Origin: Enterococcus sp. 9E7_DIV0242
GTDB taxonomy: Bacteria; Bacillota; Bacilli; Lactobacillales; Enterococcaceae
DNA: 64,000 bases
Assembly: GCF_002140975.2 (NCBI RefSeq)
Contig: NZ_CP147247.1
Location: 992,001 to 1,056,000 of the forward strand
Reading direction: 5' to 3'
The translations under genes and the position numbers were made by a program. Position 1 is the stretch's first letter; every line of letters starts with the position of its first letter. Positions 24,287 to 32,523 of this stretch are shown here, piece by piece. The notes below the pieces were generated by a model. That model made no database searches. It saw only the letters and a program-made list of their open reading frames with translations, and had not been told where the DNA came from.

Positions 24287-25035
24287 AACAAAAAAGGATT
24301 TGATCCCTCGATGTTGTCGATGCTCTTCGATTGAACAATGAATCTGTTTTGGTATGCCATCCCTTGATAATTGTAGTCATAAGTAACGCTAGCTACAGTA
24401 CCTTTAGCACCTCTATAAATTTTTGTTCCTTCGGTTAAAATCGGGTTGTTCATGATTGTACTTGCGAAGGGCTTCGCTGAATACTGCGCCTGTGCAAAAT
24501 CAGAAGCACAAGCATAGCAATCGATAGATAGCGCGCCTTCTCCATACATCGCATAACCTAAGCAACTGTTCGTACTGCCTCTTACAGCATCCGTAAATAG
24601 CGCTTTAGGCTTCATCTCAGCATTTTCTAGTTGTAATCGTTCTTTTTCTTCTGCCTCATCTGCTGCTAATCTCAAAGCTTCTGCAAGCGTCGTGGGTATT
24701 GAATGTTGTTGCTTGTTATGTTGCTTCTCGATTTCAATAAAATACCGGCGTGTATCTCGCCCTTTTTGTGTGTTTTCGGTCATAGCCATTTCTTTAGCGG
24801 TGTCTATCGTTAGAGCATGATCAGTAATTTCAGTGAATGGATTTTTAGGATTATTGGTTGGTCTTTTTTGACTAACCAATACAAAGTCAGTATTTTCAAT
24901 AAATCCATATTTTTCTATTTTTCGTTCAATCCATTTGGTGTATTGTGTTTTCACCATCAAACCTTCATGTAACTCTCGACCACTTACTAACAAATCGCCG
25001 TTTTCATCTGTAGTCACTTTAATTATTTCATTCAT
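24283..25035 (-). CDS. AntA-type phage antirepressor, possibly chimeric
   Basis: 250 residues. Residues about 15-100 are an AntA/AntB domain (SGRELHEGLMVKTQYTKWIERKI, NPFTEITDHALTIDTAKEMAM, KGRDTRRYFIEIEKQ), which in phages counteracts the CI repressor. A helical linker ends at NAEMKPKALFTDAV (about residue 150), where relatives continue into the KilA-C DNA-binding domain. Here an unrelated 98-residue sequence starts instead (TNSCLGYAMYGEGALSIDCY...). So the C-terminus may come from another gene through a deletion near 24579, or be an unusual effector domain. It follows the Cro-like gene by 11 bases and is preceded by AGGAGG. Function would depend on the replaced part. Confidence 0.7.
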   Translation of the reverse strand: MNEIIKVTTDENGDLLVSGRELHEGLMVKTQYTKWIERKIEKYGFIENTDFVLVSQKRPTNNPKNPFTEITDHALTIDTAKEMAMTENTQKGRDTRRYFIEIEKQHNKQQHSIPTTLAEALRLAADEAEEKERLQLENAEMKPKALFTDAVRGSTNSCLGYAMYGEGALSIDCYACASDFAQAQYSAKPFASTIMNNPILTEGTKIYRGAKGTVASVTYDYNYQGMAYQNRFIVQSKSIDNIEGSNPFLF

Positions 25036-25046
25036 TCTTATTCCTC

Positions 25047-25229
25047 CTATCTGATTTTGTAATAAGAAATAATGTCCGTCATTTGTTTCAAGTGCTTATC
25101 CGGATTGTTCAAAATCTTTCTTAGATACTGCTCTGTAATACCCAACGCACTAGCAACATCAGGTATATCCCATCCGTTCTTTCTAAAGTGTGCTAGAATC
25201 TTCTGTTGTGTTTCCTGAGTGTTCGCCAT
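25047..25229 (-). CDS. Small Cro-like DNA-binding protein
   Basis: 60 residues with a helix-turn-helix (WDIPDVASALGITEQYLRKILNNPD, about residues 20-45), divergent from the repressor gene across the lysogeny switch region. By position it is the first gene of the early lytic operon and the probable Cro analogue. GGAG-type binding site (AAAGGAGTG) precedes the ATG. Confidence 0.72.
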   Translation of the reverse strand: MANTQETQQKILAHFRKNGWDIPDVASALGITEQYLRKILNNPDKHLKQMTDIISYYKIR

Positions 25230-25286
25230 TTTTTCACTCCTTTCTTTTTTTGCAAAACAAGTTTAACAACTGCTTTCTATACTACG

Positions 25287-25315
25287 TTGACAAAAATAGA
25301 GTTTTATTCTATGTT
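25287..25315 (+). promoter_or_regulatory. Repressor promoter with overlapping operator
   Basis: TTGACA (25287-25292) and TATGTT (25310-25315) are 17 bases apart. The inverted repeat ATAGA-N7-TCTAT at 25296-25312 lies between and over the -10, a good candidate operator for repressor or Cro. Confidence 0.65.
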
Positions 25316-25348
25316 TTTTCTTGTCGACTTAGAAAGGTTGACTTATCA

Positions 25349-26866
25349 ATGAATCCATACGAAAAAATTAGAGAATTAACAAGGGAACGCGGACTTTCTG
25401 TAAGAGAATTGGAAAAAAGATTAGGTTTCTCCAACGGGTATTTCAGTAAGTGGAAAAACGTATCACCTAACTCGGAAGGACTACAAAAGGTCGCTGATTA
25501 TTTCGACGTGTCAGTAGACTATCTTCTAGGACGTACCGATAATCAAGTAACTCAAAAAGAATCGTCTCAAACTAAACCAAAAGTAAAAATCTTATCTCGA
25601 AAAATGGAGAACCTTGATGATTCTCAATTAGATGCTTTAGATGGGTTGATTGATCAATTTTTCGATAAAAATTTGGTAAAGGTTCTGATGACAATTAAGA
25701 AGCCAGATTATAACACAGCCACTTTCATTGCACACAGAGTTTTCGGTTCTTTCACTGATTGTTCTTTTCCAGTCAATATTCTTCAATTATGCAATAACCT
25801 TTATAAAACCAAGTTAGCTACATATGAAGAATTTGCAGATGAAATAGGTAAAAGTATTGATTATGTAGCTAAAACTATCGGTAAAAACAATGATGCATTT
25901 ACGCTCAACCGGGGTGGAGAATTTATTATAGTTTTCAATGATGATATAGTTGACAATGTTGTGAAACGTATTCGCTTTTCAATAGCACATGAAGTCGGGC
26001 ATATCATGTTAAGTCATTTCAATGATGGAGATTTAGTTTTAACTCGAGGTGGCTTAACAGAAGAAAAATACAAAGTATTAGAAATTGAAGCTGATAAATT
26101 TGCTCAAGAATTATTGTTGCCCACATTTCTTGTCAACGAAGACAGTTCAATTGAAACCTTAAGTAAAACTTTTGATGTTAGTAAACAAGTTGCGAAAATC
26201 GCTCTTAATGCCAAACAAAAATACCCTTGGATAAAAGCAACGTTACCCTATAGAGCGCTTTTTAGAAGCAAACAAAATCGAATAAAATTCATTTCGTTGA
26301 AAAGCGCACGTCTAATTGAAGCTAGAGACTCCATGAATTTTCATTCATTTATTCAACGACTATGGATAAAGCCGAATTACTATTTTTGCATTCATTGTAA
26401 AAATGTGGACAAAACATTGGAAACAGAAGTATTTTATTGTCCAATTTGCGGGTCTAAAGAATTGGAAGTCGTTTCAGAAAAAAACTATTTTTTATTTCAC
26501 GAACAGAAAGAGAGAGAAATGATGTCCTATTCATCTTTAGAAGTAGATAATGAAGGTAGATTAACAGAAAATTGCCCAATATGTAGCAATGATCATGTAA
26601 GTGATAACTATTGTTCCGTTTGTGGTATTGGAGTTATTAATTCATGTTCAGGAATGAGAAAAACCAATGATAATTGGAATAATGGCTATGAGGAAGAAGA
26701 AGCCTGTGAAGGTCCGTTGTTGGGCTCTGATAGATACTGCCCAAAATGTGGCTGCGAGTCAACATTCTCCTTTAACGGACTACTTAAACCTTGGGACTAT
26801 GTATCAACCAATCCTTCTGCTTCAACATTTCAGATTGATATCGCAGATGATCAATTACCCTTCTAA
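25349..26866 (+). CDS. CI-type repressor fused to ImmA/IrrE-like metallopeptidase and zinc ribbons
   Basis: 505 residues. Residues 1-65 are a helix-turn-helix repressor domain (VRELEKRLGFSNGYFSKWKN, VADYFDVSVDYLLGR). The middle (about 120-300) is an ImmA/IrrE-type zinc peptidase with HEVGHIMLSH and, about 28 residues on, EIEADKFAQELLLP. The last 150 residues contain several CxxC pairs (CIHCKN, CPICGS, CPICSN, CSVCG, CPKCGC), probably zinc ribbons. In ICEBs1-like systems repressor and anti-repressor protease are separate; here they are one chain. The start at 25349 has AGAAAGG upstream; the frame extends earlier through the promoter and cannot start there. It is probably the lysogeny master regulator. 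Confidence 0.85.
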   Translation: MNPYEKIRELTRERGLSVRELEKRLGFSNGYFSKWKNVSPNSEGLQKVADYFDVSVDYLLGRTDNQVTQKESSQTKPKVKILSRKMENLDDSQLDALDGLIDQFFDKNLVKVLMTIKKPDYNTATFIAHRVFGSFTDCSFPVNILQLCNNLYKTKLATYEEFADEIGKSIDYVAKTIGKNNDAFTLNRGGEFIIVFNDDIVDNVVKRIRFSIAHEVGHIMLSHFNDGDLVLTRGGLTEEKYKVLEIEADKFAQELLLPTFLVNEDSSIETLSKTFDVSKQVAKIALNAKQKYPWIKATLPYRALFRSKQNRIKFISLKSARLIEARDSMNFHSFIQRLWIKPNYYFCIHCKNVDKTLETEVFYCPICGSKELEVVSEKNYFLFHEQKEREMMSYSSLEVDNEGRLTENCPICSNDHVSDNYCSVCGIGVINSCSGMRKTNDNWNNGYEEEEACEGPLLGSDRYCPKCGCESTFSFNGLLKPWDYVSTNPSASTFQIDIADDQLPF

Positions 26867-26967
26867 AAAGCAAACTAACCAGCACCACGAATGCTAGTTA
26901 GCCTAATGTCCTCATTTTCATGAGTATTGATATAAATACATTATATCATAGAAATGAGGGCTCATAT

Positions 26968-27912
26968 ATGTCAATTAGTTTTGTAGCGATCGATTTCGAA
27001 ACTGCCAATAGTAAACGTGCATCAGCTTGTTCAGTGGGATTAGTAAAAGTAATCAACGGTCAAATAGTAGATACTTTCTACAGCTTGATTGATCCTGAAG
27101 ATGATTTTGATGATTTCAATATCATAATTCATGGAATTCTACCAGATGATGTGATTAACTCGCCTACATATCCATCAATAATAAAAAGTATAGAACGTTT
27201 CTCAGAGGACTTGCCCTTGGTAGCCCATTATGCTCCTTTTGATATGGGAGTTATTAGAGATTCCAACGATCGTTATGATATTGACGATTTTACAGCGAAA
27301 TATATTGATAGCTATTACCTTTCTCGATTCTTAATTAGCACAATCAGTTATAAATTAAGGGATATAGCTACCTTGATAGGAGAACAGTTTCAGCACCACA
27401 ATGCTTTAGAAGATGCCAGAATGGCGGCAATGCTTATCCTTTATCTTTGTAAACAGCATAATCTTTCTTATTTAAATGAACTGATGGATGTTGCACAGTA
27501 TAAGAAATTCGGTGTCGTTGAAGGGAAAGAAGGTTCGGGCTTTAGGAGAGCTAAAGCTAGACGGAATAAACAGTCAAAATTAAGTAACGCTGACATTAAA
27601 CAACTTGTTTCTTCAATTGATAAAGAAACCTTAGATGCCAGCCATCCTTTCTTTGAAAAAAACGCTTGTTTTACCGGAAAGTTGGAAAGTTTAACTCGCC
27701 TCGAGGGTATGACACTATTTGCACAAGTAGGCGGATTCCCTGAAAAAGGTGTTACACAGAAAACTAACTATCTAATTATGGGAGAACAAGATATGCGGAT
27801 TGTTGGATCAGAGGGGAAATCTTCTAAAATAAAAAAGGCTGAGTCATTGTTGGCAAGAGGGCAAGATATACAATTACTAGGAGAAATGGATTTTCTGAAA
27901 ATGATCGATTAA
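26968..27912 (+). CDS. DEDDh 3'-5' exonuclease with C-terminal BRCT domain
   Basis: 314 residues. The N-terminal 180 residues are a DnaQ/epsilon-like exonuclease: FVAIDFETAN (motif I Asp, Glu), VAHYAPFDMGVI (motif II Asp) and HNALEDARMAA (motif III His and Asp, DEDDh class). The C-terminus is a BRCT domain like that at the end of DNA ligase (NACFTGKLESLTRLEGMTLFAQ, TQKTNYLIMG). The ATG at 26968 has GAGGG upstream and starts the domain correctly. It sits between repressor and integrase in the lysogeny module, where it is not standard. Repair, replication or defence roles are all possible. Confidence 0.85.
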   Translation: MSISFVAIDFETANSKRASACSVGLVKVINGQIVDTFYSLIDPEDDFDDFNIIIHGILPDDVINSPTYPSIIKSIERFSEDLPLVAHYAPFDMGVIRDSNDRYDIDDFTAKYIDSYYLSRFLISTISYKLRDIATLIGEQFQHHNALEDARMAAMLILYLCKQHNLSYLNELMDVAQYKKFGVVEGKEGSGFRRAKARRNKQSKLSNADIKQLVSSIDKETLDASHPFFEKNACFTGKLESLTRLEGMTLFAQVGGFPEKGVTQKTNYLIMGEQDMRIVGSEGKSSKIKKAESLLARGQDIQLLGEMDFLKMID

Positions 27913-27971
27913 ACAACTGAAAAATACTCCTCCCAAACCAGCGCCCCACGCTTGCTACGGAGGGAAAACAA

Positions 27972-29117
27972 ATGGCAACAATCAAACAATATACGAAAAA
28001 AGATGGTTCTAAGGCTTGGCAGTTTCAAACCTATCTAGGTATCAACCAAGCAACTGGAAAAGAAATACGAACAACTAGACGAGGTTTTGGCACAAAAAAA
28101 GAAGCCCAACTGGAGCTTAACAGGCTCCTTGTGGACTTTGAGAAGAATGGACTACAGAAAAAAGAGAAAATCACATATCAAGAATTATACGATGAGTGGA
28201 TTCTTCAGTATAAGAATACCGTAAAAGAAAGTACATTTGTTAAAACTAAGCGAATATTTGAAAACCATATACTTCCCTATTTTGGAGATATGCGAATGGA
28301 AAGTATTGAGATTAAGCATTGCCAGAAAGCTATAAATTTGTGGTCTAAGAATCTCAAACGATTTAAGATGGTTATGAATTACTCTGGAATGATATTTGAT
28401 TATGCTATTCGTATTGGTTTGATCAGTCTGAACCCTACAAAACTTGTAACTAGGCCAGTGATTAAAGAGGTGATCGAGGAAAAAGAAGCAAACTTCTATA
28501 CCAAAGAAGAATTGACACTTTTTTTCAACTGCTTAGAAAAGGAAAATGAGCCAAAAATCTATTCATTATTCCGTGTATTAGCTTTTACCGGAATGAGAAA
28601 AGGAGAAGCATTGGCTCTTACGTGGAATGATATAAACTTTGAGCAGCAAACTATTACCATCAGCAAAACTTTAACTCGTGGTGAAGAGTCTAAACTCATC
28701 ATTCAAACACCGAAAACAGGCAATTCTAAGCGTGTTGTTAGCATAGATGATAAAACCCTTACCATCTTAAAACAATGGCGGAAAACGCAAAAGAAGCAGT
28801 ATTTTTTTCTAGGATATAACACAATAAAAAAAGATCAGCTTCTTTTTAGTAATCTTCAAAATGATTATCTGCAACCTACCGTAACCCGAAAATATATAAA
28901 ACAAGTCTGCAGCAAATATGACCTTAAGGAGATTACTACTCACGGTTTTAGACACACTCATTGTAGTTTACTATTTGAATCCGGCGCATCGATCAAAGAG
29001 GTACAGGATCGTTTAGGACACTCTGATATTCAGACAACAATGAATATCTATGCTCATGTTACGCAAGACACCAAAGAGAAAACTGCTAAACTATTTGCTA
29101 ATTATGTTGGTATCTAA
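27972..29117 (+). CDS. int: Tyrosine site-specific integrase
   Basis: 381 residues. An N-terminal AP2-like arm-binding domain (TKKDGSKAWQFQTYLGINQATGK) is followed by a SAM-like core-binding domain and the catalytic domain. The catalytic residues are Arg in FTGMRKGEAL, His-x-x-Arg in HGFRHTH, His in LGHSDIQTT and the nucleophile Tyr in MNIYAHV. GGAGGG precedes the ATG. The stop lies 17 bases before attR, the usual place for an integrase that uses the ssrA 3' end. The gene appears intact, so the element may still be able to integrate or excise if an excisionase is supplied; none was recognised. Confidence 0.95.
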   Translation: MATIKQYTKKDGSKAWQFQTYLGINQATGKEIRTTRRGFGTKKEAQLELNRLLVDFEKNGLQKKEKITYQELYDEWILQYKNTVKESTFVKTKRIFENHILPYFGDMRMESIEIKHCQKAINLWSKNLKRFKMVMNYSGMIFDYAIRIGLISLNPTKLVTRPVIKEVIEEKEANFYTKEELTLFFNCLEKENEPKIYSLFRVLAFTGMRKGEALALTWNDINFEQQTITISKTLTRGEESKLIIQTPKTGNSKRVVSIDDKTLTILKQWRKTQKKQYFFLGYNTIKKDQLLFSNLQNDYLQPTVTRKYIKQVCSKYDLKEITTHGFRHTHCSLLFESGASIKEVQDRLGHSDIQTTMNIYAHVTQDTKEKTAKLFANYVGI

Positions 29118-29121
29118 ACTA

Positions 29122-29131
29122 ATCGTATTCA
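29122..29131 (+). promoter_or_regulatory. Candidate integrase arm-type site near attR
   Basis: ATCGTATTCA, identical to the two copies at 18681 and 18693 near attL. Confidence 0.45.
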
Positions 29132-29133
29132 AA

Positions 29134-29224
29134 ACAAAAAAGCAGACAGTAGAAACACTGTACAATCCCCTGTACAATCACGTTTCTACTGTCTTACATT
29201 AAAAAACTTATGGAGACGGCGGGA
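29134..29224 (+). repeat. attR (91-base direct repeat overlapping ssrA)
   Basis: Identical to 18486-18576. 29211-29224 is the ssrA 3' end; 29136-29195 holds the ssrA terminator. The repeat therefore restores both the tmRNA end and its terminator after integration. Confidence 0.95.
29136..29195 (-). terminator. ssrA terminator
   Basis: GACAGTAGAAAC pairs with GTTTCTACTGTC, enclosing a smaller TGTACA/TGTACA stem. On the minus strand the stem is followed by GCTTTTTTG. Confidence 0.85.
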
Positions 29225-29574
29225 GTCGAACCCGCGTCCAAACACATTGTCACTTAAACTTCTACGCTCATAGTCATACTATTTTAAGCTTCGCGCAAAT
29301 CCATGCCGCATAACAGGCCCGAACTTTTGCTAGTCTGATGATCTCTTCTAAATTCTACAGACGGAAAAATTTAGCGTATCCCACTAATTTTGAGACCCTT
29401 ACTTGAGCACATGGGCGATGCCAAGAGGATCTTCACCCGCTGGTTTTACGCAGCTAGAGCGAAAGTATTGTTATTGTTTTTAGCAGTTATATTTAACTGT
29501 AACGTTTTTACGTAGACGTAACCTACGAAGCGCAATTCAAGCTCAACTATGCCTGTCGAATCCGTAACGCCCCC
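29211..29574 (-). ncRNA. ssrA: Transfer-messenger RNA (tmRNA)
   Basis: Rescues stalled ribosomes by acting as tRNA-Ala and then mRNA. The 5' end GGGGGCG at 29574 pairs with CGTCTCC at the 3' end, the T arm GCGGGTTCGACTCCCGC is intact, and the discriminator A is at 29211. CCA is not encoded: TAAG follows. The tag frame runs from GCT at 29484 to the stop at 29446 and encodes AKNNNNTFALAA, 12 residues. On the minus strand an extended -10, TGTTATACT (29595-29603), stands upstream. Length of about 364 nt is normal. The prophage uses its 3' end as attachment site. Confidence 0.97.
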
Positions 29575-29782
29575 AGAAAAATTGGTGCTACAATAGTATA
29601 ACATAATTTCTAAGACAGATAAAGAACTACTCCTTATTTTCATCTGTTGATACAAAAAAGAGATAACACACTTGCTTTTCTAAACTGACGAGAAAACCTC
29701 TTGATTAAGCATAACATTTCCCTACTTAAATCAGCTAAATGATTGAATGCTAGTTTATCGTTGATTCTCCTCTTTTACTACA

Positions 29783-29833
29783 AAAAAACTTCCTCAAACA
29801 CCAGATTATTCTCTACTGTTTAGGAAGTTTTTC
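29783..29833 (-). terminator. Terminator of the arcD-arcT-like operon
   Basis: AAAACTTCCT and AGGAAGTTTTT form the stem, with a T run on the minus strand, about 95 bases past the aminotransferase stop. Confidence 0.75.
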
Positions 29834-29927
29834 TCTTATTGATTCTTTGTCGATTGTGTATTAAGTCAACATCTGCCCTGCTTGCTACTTCATAGTAATT
29901 ATTGAATCCACATCCCTTTATACAAGA

Positions 29928-31046
29928 CTAATCAAACTTTCTCAAATAGCCTGATAACAATTCTAATGCGGTATGCAGCGTTTCTTCCTTACAGCAATAG
30001 CCTAAGCGAGCATAGCCCGGCAAGTCGAAAGCAGTGCCGGGAACCAAAAGTACACCTGTTGCTTCTAACAGATCAATACAAAATGAAGGGTCATCCTGCG
30101 GAATATCCAACTTAATGAACGAAGTAGAGACGTAGTGCGGAGAGACCAATGTCACACGTGGTTCCTGTGCGATCCATTTATTCAATATGGCCAAATTATC
30201 CACTACGATTTTTTTATTTCTTTCTATTATCTTCTCTTTATTCCGCAGTGCATGAACAGCCAAATCATCTGAAATCACGCCACCACAAATCATCGTATAA
30301 TCTCGATATTTTCGAAAAAGCTCTGCAATTTCACTACTAGAGGCTGTCCAGCCAATTCGAATGCCCGGAACAGAATACGTTTTTGACAGAGAATTAGTTG
30401 CAATTCCTTTTTCGTACAAATCAACAATAGAGACAAACTCTCCATCTCCAGCCAGTGGTGCGTATACCTCATCTACTACAATATAAGCGTCAACTTCTTT
30501 TGCCATTGCAACAATGTTCTGCAAACTGGTCTTATCAAGCAATGTTCCTGTTGGATTATTAGCACTATTCAAACAGATCATTTTTGTATTTGGTCGAATT
30601 TTTGACTTTAGCAGGTTTAAATCTAACTGCCATTGGTCCTCCTCTTTAAGCTCAACAAAATCAACGACAGCCCCCAGAGATTTCGGGATATCATATAATT
30701 GCTGATAGGTAGGAAGCATCGATACGACATGATCCCCGGGCTCTATTAAAGCAAAGAGAGCCAGCAGATTCGCTCCTGTCGCGCCGTTTGTCTGCAAAAT
30801 ATTTTCAGGTGCGACATTTTCATACAAAGAGGCGACTAGTTCTTTAAATGTATCTGATCCTTCGATCCACCCATAGTCTAAAGGTTGCTCACTCAATTTT
30901 TCAAAATATTCCGTCACCGAAGTGCCATCTAAACCAATCAATTCTTTTAATGTCAATGCTTCTATCGAGCTTTGAGAAATATCATATTTTGCTTTCTTTT
31001 CCCATGTATTTAACCATTCTTCAACACCAAAATTAGCAATTTGCAT
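29928..31046 (-). CDS. arcT: PLP-dependent aminotransferase, ArcT-like
   Basis: 372-residue fold-type I aminotransferase. The PLP lysine is in NSLSKTYSVPGIRIGW, preceded by NSANNPTGT and IVVDEVYAPL (Asp for the pyridine nitrogen); a conserved Arg is near GYARLGYCC. The class includes aspartate/aromatic aminotransferases, C-S lyases and capreomycidine synthase. The gene 15 bases upstream is an ArcD-type antiporter, the same pairing as arcT-arcD in arginine deiminase clusters of lactic acid bacteria. I therefore use the arcT name, but no arcA, arcB or arcC lies in the window. Substrate unproven. Confidence 0.7.
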   Translation of the reverse strand: MQIANFGVEEWLNTWEKKAKYDISQSSIEALTLKELIGLDGTSVTEYFEKLSEQPLDYGWIEGSDTFKELVASLYENVAPENILQTNGATGANLLALFALIEPGDHVVSMLPTYQQLYDIPKSLGAVVDFVELKEEDQWQLDLNLLKSKIRPNTKMICLNSANNPTGTLLDKTSLQNIVAMAKEVDAYIVVDEVYAPLAGDGEFVSIVDLYEKGIATNSLSKTYSVPGIRIGWTASSSEIAELFRKYRDYTMICGGVISDDLAVHALRNKEKIIERNKKIVVDNLAILNKWIAQEPRVTLVSPHYVSTSFIKLDIPQDDPSFCIDLLEATGVLLVPGTAFDLPGYARLGYCCKEETLHTALELLSGYLRKFD

Positions 31047-31061
31047 AATCTTCCCTCCGTT

Positions 31062-32483
31062 TTAAATTGAAATCATTCCTGTTGCAAGCATGACAATTGA
31101 TACTACCGCTGCCGCAGCGATACAACCCATGACCATTTTTTCTTTGCCACCTACTGCATAAGATTTCTCCTGACAAGCTTTAAGATAGAAATAAAAACCT
31201 GGAATATAAGCGATGCTACACAGCAATATATAAGAAAACCCAGCCAAGGTTATTCCGATTATCTGAAAAGCAGTTGCTAAGACACCAATTATCAGCTGTT
31301 TCGTATCCTTTTGTTGGTGTGAATAGATGATTTGATATAGTCCTACGAGCAGATAACAGATTAAAATAGCTGCTGTACACAAAGAATAAGCAAATTGATA
31401 GGCATAATCGGTTACTAAAAAGGTTAAAAGAAATAAGTTCGTTAGACCTGCTGTTAAAAATAATGAATAGCTAGGTGCTTCTTTTTTATTCACATCGCCC
31501 CATTTTTTTGGCAACATACCATCACGAGCCATCAACATTGTTGTTTCTGCCGGAAGCATCGTCCAAGACAGCCAGCACCCAATAATAGAAACAATCAATC
31601 CAATGTTGATGACAGCTGCGCCCCACCCGCCGACAATATATCTCAAAATATTGGCCATCGCAGGTTGAGAAATTTCCGCTAGTTCGGTCTGACTCATTAC
31701 GCCATAAGGTAATAGTGATGCCAAAATATAGATGAACAGTAAAACTAATAACCCCATAATCGATGCTTGCTGCGCATCAGAGCGTTTTTCTGCACGGTTT
31801 GCCAACACACTGGCTCCTTCGATACCAACAAAAACCCACATCATTACCATTAAACATCCTTTGATTTGGTCCCAAAGACCACTTGTATTACCTGCAGTAC
31901 TACCTAAATTTTCTGCTACATTTCCCCAAAAATCTGCCGTAAAAATCCCTGCGTTAAATGCAACAATAGTTATGATCAAAAATAGAAATAACGGCACCAA
32001 CTTACAGATAGTCACTACAGTATTAATAAAGCTGGCACTCTCAATCCCATTGTTCACTAGTAACGTCAACACCCAAATGAAGACACTGGCAAGCATAATG
32101 GATGGGATATTTTGCCCTCCCTTAAACACAGGTAAAAATTCTCCTAAAGCACTCATCAACATCGTAGCAAAGGCTACATTCCCTAACCATGCTGATAACC
32201 AATACCCCCAGCCGCTAATGAAACCTCCCAGCTTTCCAAATCCGGCTTCTGCATAACCAAATATCCCTCCATCTAAGTCAGGTCTTTTGGCACCTAGATT
32301 GTTTAGAGATAATACAAGAGCCAATATTCCAATTCCCACGATTACCCACGCCACAATCGCCGGTCCCGGAGCAGCTGAACCAGCTAAATCGCTTGTAATT
32401 CCAAATACGCCACTTCCTATGGACGAGCTGACAACGAGTGCAACCAAGCCCATTTTACTAATGCCTTTTCGCTTTTCTTCCAT
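31062..32483 (-). CDS. arcD: Basic amino acid antiporter, ArcD/APA family
   Basis: 473 residues with about 12-13 membrane helices. The N-terminus has SSSIGSGVFGITSDLAG, the substrate-binding signature of APC-superfamily arginine/ornithine and lysine antiporters, followed by GGIFGYAEAGFG and WGYWLSAWLGNVAF. It most likely exchanges arginine for ornithine or a related pair. It is the first gene of a two-gene operon with the ArcT-like aminotransferase. A catabolite-response sequence at 32510-32523 upstream suggests CcpA control, as for arginine catabolism elsewhere. GGGGAG precedes the ATG. Confidence 0.82.
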   Translation of the reverse strand: MEEKRKGISKMGLVALVVSSSIGSGVFGITSDLAGSAAPGPAIVAWVIVGIGILALVLSLNNLGAKRPDLDGGIFGYAEAGFGKLGGFISGWGYWLSAWLGNVAFATMLMSALGEFLPVFKGGQNIPSIMLASVFIWVLTLLVNNGIESASFINTVVTICKLVPLFLFLIITIVAFNAGIFTADFWGNVAENLGSTAGNTSGLWDQIKGCLMVMMWVFVGIEGASVLANRAEKRSDAQQASIMGLLVLLFIYILASLLPYGVMSQTELAEISQPAMANILRYIVGGWGAAVINIGLIVSIIGCWLSWTMLPAETTMLMARDGMLPKKWGDVNKKEAPSYSLFLTAGLTNLFLLTFLVTDYAYQFAYSLCTAAILICYLLVGLYQIIYSHQQKDTKQLIIGVLATAFQIIGITLAGFSYILLCSIAYIPGFYFYLKACQEKSYAVGGKEKMVMGCIAAAAVVSIVMLATGMISI

Positions 32484-32509
32484 CTGTTTCTCCCCTCAAA
32501 ACTTCATTT

Positions 32510-32523
32510 TGTACACGCTTTCA
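32510..32523 (-). promoter_or_regulatory. Catabolite-response element (cre) upstream of the arcD-like gene
   Basis: TGTACACGCTTTCA matches the consensus TGWAANCGNTNWCA at all but one position, 27 bases before the start codon. It predicts CcpA repression during growth on preferred sugars. Confidence 0.65.

Larger units (their letters stand above)
18486..29224 (+). mobile_element. Decayed prophage (about 10.65 kb) integrated at ssrA
   Basis: Perfect 91-base direct repeats at 18486-18576 and 29134-29224 flank the element. The right copy overlaps the last 14 bases of ssrA. A tyrosine integrase gene ends 17 bases before attR. Phage genes inside are a CI-like repressor, Cro-like and AntA-type proteins, a tail chaperone and tape-measure and lysin fragments. 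Head, packaging, replication and most tail genes are gone, removed by deletions whose junctions can be seen near 24082 and 22815. The lysogeny genes run right from about 25349, and the lytic remnants run left, the usual divergent phage layout. The remaining cargo near attL looks like lysogenic conversion genes. Confidence 0.9.
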
